Of a stretch of 64,000 nucleotides of DNA, positions 59,842 to 64,000 are shown piece after piece (position 1 is the first letter of the stretch; the number at the start of each line of letters is the position of its first letter). Both the position numbers and the translations under genes were made by a program. Source of the stretch: Shewanella corallii (lineage in GTDB: Bacteria > Pseudomonadota > Gammaproteobacteria > Enterobacterales > Shewanellaceae); the NCBI RefSeq assembly GCF_023349125.1, contig NZ_JAKIKT010000003.1:434001-498000 (forward strand). Direction: 5' to 3'. The notes beneath the pieces were generated by a model, which was not told the origin of the DNA, did not search any database, and worked only from the letters and a program-made list of their open reading frames with translations.

Positions 59842-60426
59842 TTATTTGAGGTATTTACGGCTCAGGAAGTAGTCGATGCTGGTGTAACGACCACCACCGA
59901 ACATAAACAGCACCAGCAACATCACAAAATAGGTGATGGCAAACTCGATACCATTGTTGAGCACCACAAAGTTACCCGAGCTGGTCAACCAATCGTAGTT
60001 GCCGTATTCACCCAGAATCTCTTTGGCACGACTGAGTTTATCGGCAGAAGCAATCACCTGCTCATTGGCCAGCCAGGAGGAGGGATCAGCAATTGCCAGC
60101 CAACCATTCTCCCAGTGCACAGCAAACGCGGCCACTAACATGGTTACCATCATGGGAATTGCCACCAGCCGGGTCGCCAATCCCACCAGCAGCAAAATGG
60201 CACCAAAGAATTCGGTACCGGCAGCCAGCGCTGTCATCACCTCAGGCATGGGTAAGCCAAGTCCCCAGTCGGGATTCCCAAACCAGGCCGCGGTATCTTC
60301 AAAGTTGGATAGCTTGTTATAACCCGCCTGCATCAATACAGGGGCAAGATAGATTCGAATGGCGAGAGGGGCAAGTCCATCAAATTTAGTCAGGCCGTCC
60401 AGCAGTTTTTGTACAAGTGCAATCAT
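59842..60426 (-). CDS. DoxX family membrane protein
   Basis: A 194-residue inner-membrane protein with four helices. PLAIRIYLAPVLMQAGYNKL (about residues 21-40) and LAAGTEFFGAILLLVGLATRLVAI are the DoxX signatures. It has a hydrophilic loop of about 50 residues (SSWLANEQVIASADKL...) before the last helix, which is longer than in the simplest members. The ATG at 60426 follows AAGAGG; a TTG just before it is not needed. The function is unknown; family members are linked to redox stress. Confidence 0.85.
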   Translation of the reverse strand: MIALVQKLLDGLTKFDGLAPLAIRIYLAPVLMQAGYNKLSNFEDTAAWFGNPDWGLGLPMPEVMTALAAGTEFFGAILLLVGLATRLVAIPMMVTMLVAAFAVHWENGWLAIADPSSWLANEQVIASADKLSRAKEILGEYGNYDWLTSSGNFVVLNNGIEFAITYFVMLLVLFMFGGGRYTSIDYFLSRKYLK

Positions 60427-60572
60427 CAATGAGCCTCTTGGTGAATGATTATTTTTCTCTGTTCGATTTCTGGCTATACAGACCTGAAACCCTGAGAATT
60501 TATTTCAAACAATTCACTCCTGCCTCTCTCCAAAGTCATCATCAGGAGAAACAGCAGACAGGCATATTTGAT

Positions 60573-60593
60573 AATGACACAGGAGGTGTCATT
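60573..60593. promoter_or_regulatory. 21-bp palindrome upstream of the DoxX gene
   Basis: AATGACAC-AGGAG-GTGTCATT, perfect 8-bp arms, 147 bp before the DoxX start. It could be an operator. A TTGCAA (60593-60598, minus) directly precedes it, but the matching -10 is weak. Confidence 0.45.
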
Positions 60594-60608
60594 TGCAATC
60601 AGGCGGTT

Positions 60609-60875
60609 AGGGTCTGTTGACCTTTCGAAGATGGTTTTTGCAGCTCTTTGTCGTTGTTTTATACAAAGCAACGCGATTGTGGTGTAGTTGTTCTACATAA
60701 ATGAGCGTTAATGCAGTAGAAAGCGACGACAAACGCTGCCCGAAGGGCTCGGCTATACGCACTTTACTCTTTGTTGCAAGGTATTTGCTTAGGTCCACTA
60801 GGCAGCACACCTTGCGTCGCGATTAAAGCGCGTCTATCTCGAGCAAAATTCAACCATGAAAGGTCAACAGACCCT
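60609..60875. mobile_element. 267-bp MITE-like element with terminal inverted repeats
   Basis: Perfect 18-bp terminal repeats: AGGGTCTGTTGACCTTTC at 60609-60626 and its reverse complement at 60858-60875. The repeats continue imperfectly inwards, with TTTTGC at matching offsets (about 33 bp in all). The inside has no transposase. A 67-codon frame at 60607-60810 on the minus strand is most likely spurious. No clear target-site duplication was seen. Repeats beginning GGGTCTGTTGACC are, to my recollection, common in marine Gammaproteobacteria; this was not checked. The right end overlaps the end of the adjacent kinase gene. Confidence 0.8.
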
Positions 60876-61823
60876 GGGAAGTAATTGATAAAACTCCTCA
60901 AACCAAGGCAGAGTGCTGTCGCCCTTAGCTGCACTCTGAAGTAAAGCCCAACAACAGCTGAATACCCAATAGGTATTGACTGATGCCAGCACCTGCTGGG
61001 GTTTCCAGTCCACCAAGCCTATACCCGTCAGATAGTGATGACATAGCCAACACACTTCATCATGATTCAGCTTGTGAGTAGCGAGGACTGTTGCCAGTTC
61101 ATTCAGTGGCCCAGACTGACAGGCATACTCAAAATCAATCGCCATGAGTCTGTCATCAGCCCTAAGCAGGTTTAATGGGTTCAGGTCCCGGTGACAGAAT
61201 ATCTCCAGTCCTTTCTGCGCCGACTCCATACTGGTAATCCAGTCAGAAACCTGGACCTGTCGGGCAAGCAATGTATCGATAGCCCTGCATAATGGTGCTG
61301 TCGCTGATGCCCTCACGCCCAGTAGAGCCTGCTGATAGGTTTGCCACTGTTTTGAGGCATCTATTCGATATTCAGGTAAAGGCAGACGTCCCAAACCCAA
61401 CATAAGCTCCAGCAGGGCGTGCATATGGGAGGAAATGCTCTGTTCTTTAACCCTATCGCCGCAGGACTCAAGCAAGGCTCTGCTCAATTGCTCCGCACTT
61501 ATCTGCTGCATCTCTTGCTTGTCGGGACATCCATCAGACAGATATTGGCTCAGGTAATACTCATAACCCTTGCTGACGTCATACAGCGCAGGAGCCAGCC
61601 CTTTCCCAGCGGCGGTTTCCCAGGCTTTTATCTCATTAACTCTGCCGCTGCCCAGGCTGTCCAGATTGCGGTTAACTCTCAGTACTCTCGTCTCACCCAG
61701 CAGATAATTATTGTTGGACAAGCCGCCACTGAGTTGGCTCACCCGGGTGTCAGAAAAAAAACCGGCACTGGCGCAAAACTCCGCTAGGCCGGTATGGGTT
61801 GGAAACAGTTCCGCCAGAGTCAA
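60864..61823 (-). CDS. Choline/thiamine kinase-like phosphotransferase with MITE-derived end
   Basis: A 319-residue cytoplasmic kinase of the aminoglycoside phosphotransferase/choline kinase fold. The N-lobe has LSGGLSNNNYLLG, the catalytic loop is H211-R-D-L-N-P-L-N218, and the metal site is D230-F-E. It overlaps pnuC by 4 bp and uses a TTG start after AGGTGG. In this operon it probably phosphorylates thiamine, as ThiK does in enterics (ThiK is about 274 residues). The last three residues (RVC) and the TGA lie in the terminal repeat of the MITE, so the original C-terminus has been replaced. The catalytic residues are upstream and intact. Confidence 0.8.
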   Translation of the reverse strand: MTLAELFPTHTGLAEFCASAGFFSDTRVSQLSGGLSNNNYLLGETRVLRVNRNLDSLGSGRVNEIKAWETAAGKGLAPALYDVSKGYEYYLSQYLSDGCPDKQEMQQISAEQLSRALLESCGDRVKEQSISSHMHALLELMLGLGRLPLPEYRIDASKQWQTYQQALLGVRASATAPLCRAIDTLLARQVQVSDWITSMESAQKGLEIFCHRDLNPLNLLRADDRLMAIDFEYACQSGPLNELATVLATHKLNHDEVCWLCHHYLTGIGLVDWKPQQVLASVNTYWVFSCCWALLQSAAKGDSTLPWFEEFYQLLPRVC

Positions 61824-62467
61824 GAGGCCACCTGTGCGGTTTGCATACTGCGCCAGTCACGCCGCCACATAAAGTAGCCAGCTGTTGCCATTCCTACATA
61901 AAGCACAAACAGCATAGAGGTCAGCATCAACCCTTTGTGGAGATAGAGGTAGATTGACACCAGATCAATCACTACCCAGTAAAGCCAGTTTTCCACCACC
62001 TTGCGGGCAACCAAAAAGGTAGTCATTACAGCAAAACAGGTGGTGGCAGCGTCCAGATAGGCGAATGATGCATGGGTATAGTTGGCCATAAACCAACCGA
62101 CAGCCAAAGACACCACAGAGGTGATGCCAATCAGTATCAGATGGCGCTGCCACGACCAGGAAACCAACTCTATGCCTTTATCTGCGCCCTTGGCACCACG
62201 GGTCCACATCCAGTATCCATATACCGCCATCGCCATATAATAGACATTCAGTACAGACTCCATCAGCAGGGAGACTTTCCAGAAAAGCACGGTATAAATC
62301 GCGGTACTGATGAAGGCCGCCGCCCAACACCAGATGTTCTCCTTCATCGCCAACAACAGATAAGCTACAGCCAGAAGGACTGCGACGCCCTCCCACGCAG
62401 TCATCGCCTGCATCTCTGTCATTGCCTGCATAAAAGACGCCGGCAGCGCTTGCCACTCCAGGGTCAT
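61820..62467 (-). CDS. PnuC-family vitamin transporter, probably thiamine (PnuT)
   Basis: A 215-residue inner-membrane protein with seven helices. The family marker region is WCWAAAFISTAIYTVLFW (about residues 46-63), followed by YGYWMWTRG and NWLYWVVIDLVSIYLYLHKGLMLTSMLFVLY (about 165-195). PnuC carries nicotinamide riboside. Homologues in operons with thiamine genes are called PnuT and carry thiamine. Assignment to thiamine here rests on the neighbours. It is 3 bp from the YkoF-like gene and overlaps the kinase. Confidence 0.87.
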   Translation of the reverse strand: MTLEWQALPASFMQAMTEMQAMTAWEGVAVLLAVAYLLLAMKENIWCWAAAFISTAIYTVLFWKVSLLMESVLNVYYMAMAVYGYWMWTRGAKGADKGIELVSWSWQRHLILIGITSVVSLAVGWFMANYTHASFAYLDAATTCFAVMTTFLVARKVVENWLYWVVIDLVSIYLYLHKGLMLTSMLFVLYVGMATAGYFMWRRDWRSMQTAQVAS

Positions 62468-62470
62468 AGC

Positions 62471-62731
62471 TTACTCACTGTGGCTCAGGTCGAGTTCACG
62501 ACCGATAAACTTACACACAAATACAGCCTTGCCGAATTTCTCATGGGCAGCCTGCATCTCTGTCGCCAACATAGCCATCACATCGCCATAGTCACCCTGA
62601 ACCTGAGTCGCCATGGCATTGGTCACTCGCTTAATATTGGGATAGGAGTCCAAGCGCTTGATAAACCACTGAATAGGCTCCAGATACTCATCTGCCAGTG
62701 GATACATGCTGATTTCAGCGGTTAATTTCAT
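62471..62731 (-). CDS. YkoF-like thiamine-binding domain protein
   Basis: An 86-residue protein beginning MKLTAEISMYPLADEYLEPI. It matches the MTH1187/YkoF (DUF77) ferredoxin-like fold. In Bacillus YkoF two such units bind thiamine. The start follows AAGGATG. It lies between the receptor gene and pnuC and may hand over or sense thiamine in the cytoplasm. That role is inferred. Confidence 0.78.
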   Translation of the reverse strand: MKLTAEISMYPLADEYLEPIQWFIKRLDSYPNIKRVTNAMATQVQGDYGDVMAMLATEMQAAHEKFGKAVFVCKFIGRELDLSHSE

Positions 62732-62759
62732 ATTGACATCCTTACTGCTTAACAGGAGT

Positions 62760-62782
62760 GGGCGCAGGTAACACCCGCGCCC
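62760..62782 (-). other. Intra-operon hairpin after the TonB receptor gene
   Basis: A 10-bp stem with one G-U pair (GGGCGCGGGT with ACCTGCGCCC) and a 3-base loop, no T-run. It could stabilise the receptor message or lower expression of the downstream genes. Confidence 0.5.
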
Positions 62783-62794
62783 TGCTTTTACTTA

Positions 62795-64000
62795 TCAAAA
62801 ATAATCGTATCTGAAGGTAATCCCCAACTGACGCGGATCGCCATAGCGTACATACTGCTGATCTGCCCAATCCTTGTTTGGCTCATTGCCAAAGAAGAAG
62901 CCACGCACACCATACTCCTCATCGGTAAGGTTGCGTCCCCACAGATATACAGACCAGTTATCGGCTTCATACCCCAGACGCAGATTCAGCAGGTGATAAT
63001 CATCGGACACGAAGTCATTACTGTCGGAATAGTAGAAGCTGTCCATACCGGACAGGTTCATATTGGCAAAGAAGCCGGTATCACCGCGCCAGGTGGCACC
63101 CAGCTGATAGTTGTAGCTTGGCGCATGGGCCAGCTCACGCCCGGACAGTTCGATTAAAGTTCCATATTTGTCTTTGTAGCTATATTCATCGTACTCGGCT
63201 TTGAGTAAGCCCAATGACGCGTACAACTCAAGATTATCTGTCGCGTAAAAGTTCATCTGAGCTTCAAGACCATAATTAGTGGAACTGGTAGCGTTAGCCG
63301 TATAAAGCACAAAGTTACCGGGCTTACCATCATCAATCACTTGAATAGACGCATCGACCTGCTGGTCTTGACGATCCATGTAAAACACCGACAGGCGGGT
63401 ATTTAAATTACCGTCAAGCAAAGTGGCGCTATGACCAAGTTCATAGTTATATAAAGTCTCAGGGCTATAAGTGATGAAGTCTTGTAGCTCCGGATATTTC
63501 TCAGAGTCGATTCCTACATTGAATCCCCCCGCTTTGTACCCTCTTGAGACTTTAGCGTAAAGCAACTGGTCAGAAGTCAATTGGTAGCTAACCGACAGGT
63601 GCCCCCCCCACATAGTTTCTTCTGGAGTAAAGGCTTCACTATTAGTATCAGAATAGTCCGCTTCCCAACGTTCAACCCTTAAACCAGCAGAATAGTGAAA
63701 GCGATCTATATAGGTATCTAGCTGACCAAAAGCAGAGTACTTGGTAGCAACATAAGCACTATCCAACGAGCTCAAATATCTATTTTCTGCATCATATCGC
63801 TCATCAATTTCTAGATGATTATCTTCACTCAGGCGGTTGTAATACAGGCCCACCAGCCAGTCAGTGGTACCGTTGAACAGGCGGCCATCTTCGGTACTCA
63901 GCAAGCGTACATCCTGACTGAAGTTCTGACGCTCGGCGGTTTTGTCCCACCAGTAGTCATACACACAAGGGAAGACCGCAGTAATATTTCCGTCATCATC
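62795..64000 (-). CDS. TonB-dependent outer-membrane receptor, C-terminal part
   Basis: An open frame that continues past the right edge. The visible 402 codons are beta-barrel sequence, rich in aromatic and Gly/Asp residues, with strands such as KVSRGYKAGGFNVG and YGLEAQMNFY. It ends in the outer-membrane signature GITFRYDYF. The N-terminal plug and signal peptide are outside the window. The frame has no stop up to base 64000. Its operon with YkoF-like, PnuC and kinase genes suggests thiamine or a precursor as the ligand. A TPP riboswitch would be expected upstream, outside the window. Confidence 0.88.
   Translation of the reverse strand, partial: DDDGNITAVFPCVYDYWWDKTAERQNFSQDVRLLSTEDGRLFNGTTDWLVGLYYNRLSEDNHLEIDERYDAENRYLSSLDSAYVATKYSAFGQLDTYIDRFHYSAGLRVERWEADYSDTNSEAFTPEETMWGGHLSVSYQLTSDQLLYAKVSRGYKAGGFNVGIDSEKYPELQDFITYSPETLYNYELGHSATLLDGNLNTRLSVFYMDRQDQQVDASIQVIDDGKPGNFVLYTANATSSTNYGLEAQMNFYATDNLELYASLGLLKAEYDEYSYKDKYGTLIELSGRELAHAPSYNYQLGATWRGDTGFFANMNLSGMDSFYYSDSNDFVSDDYHLLNLRLGYEADNWSVYLWGRNLTDEEYGVRGFFFGNEPNKDWADQQYVRYGDPRQLGITFRYDYF

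Noticed and set aside
60607..60810. A 67-codon open frame on the minus strand inside the MITE
   Set aside because: No ribosome site, no recognisable domain, and it lies wholly in a non-autonomous repeat; treated as spurious.
60864..61823. Aminoglycoside resistance phosphotransferase
   Set aside because: The fold is shared, but the operon with PnuC and YkoF-like proteins points to a vitamin kinase.

Overview
The window is chromosomal DNA from a gammaproteobacterium, most likely of the Alteromonadales (Alteromonadaceae-like). This is inferred from gene content and order: sdhCDAB-sucABCD divergent from gltA, mfd followed by csiV, comEC-msbA-lpxK-ycaR, lolCDE, nagZ-ycfP, yhdT-panF, and proteins that read like close E. 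coli/Vibrio/Shewanella relatives without being enteric. No rRNA, tRNA, CRISPR array or prophage was seen. One short non-autonomous mobile element is present.

Layout. 1-1.7 kb: the tail of a probable sensor kinase, a 2-oxoglutarate oxygenase and an AEC permease. 1.7-13.1 kb: a TCA-cycle block, with sdhC-sdhD-sdhA-sdhB-sucA-sucB-sucC-sucD on the minus strand, punctuated by two strong intra-operon hairpins, and gltA divergent from it. 13.2-17.7 kb: an ABC ATPase and a 1186-residue ABC permease fused to an M1-type metallopeptidase. 17.9-25.4 kb: a three-gene RND efflux operon (lipoprotein adaptor plus two different permeases) behind a sequence that matches the sigma-54 -24/-12 consensus. 25.5-28.8 kb: a YfcC-family carrier, and yhdT-panF for pantothenate uptake. 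28.9-34.3 kb: comEC-msbA-lpxK-ycaR. 34.3-38.8 kb: a DUF2062 protein, lolCDE for lipoprotein export and a PilZ-like protein. 38.7-43.9 kb: a RimL-like acetyltransferase, mfd and csiV. 43.9-46.5 kb: acyP, a non-coding region with a possible small RNA or leader, and nagZ-ycfP. 46.8-53.1 kb: sdaA, cysB, a membrane-anchored coiled-coil protein and topA. 53.3-58.9 kb: a lone astB behind a palindromic promoter, a large Ig-like lipoprotein with EF-hand-like loops, and a DAACS symporter. 59.1-60.4 kb: a YdjA-like nitroreductase and a DoxX protein. 60.6-64 kb: a MITE and a probable thiamine-salvage operon (TonB-dependent receptor, YkoF-like protein, PnuC/PnuT, kinase) that runs off the right edge.

How the genes work together. 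The TCA genes encode citrate synthase, succinate dehydrogenase, the E1 and E2 subunits of 2-oxoglutarate dehydrogenase (no E3 gene here) and succinyl-CoA ligase. MsbA, LpxK and LolCDE serve outer-membrane lipid A and lipoprotein biogenesis. NagZ and CsiV concern the cell wall. The last operon would take an amine-containing vitamin, by context thiamine, from the outer membrane to a phosphorylated cytoplasmic form. The MITE lies exactly at the end of its kinase gene and supplies the last codons and stop.

The strongest leads for new biology are the ABC/M1-peptidase pair, the sigma-54-like promoter of the RND operon, the MITE-ended thiamine operon, the structured RNA before acyP, and the large inverted repeats at yfcC and astB. 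All promoter, operator and RNA calls were made by eye.
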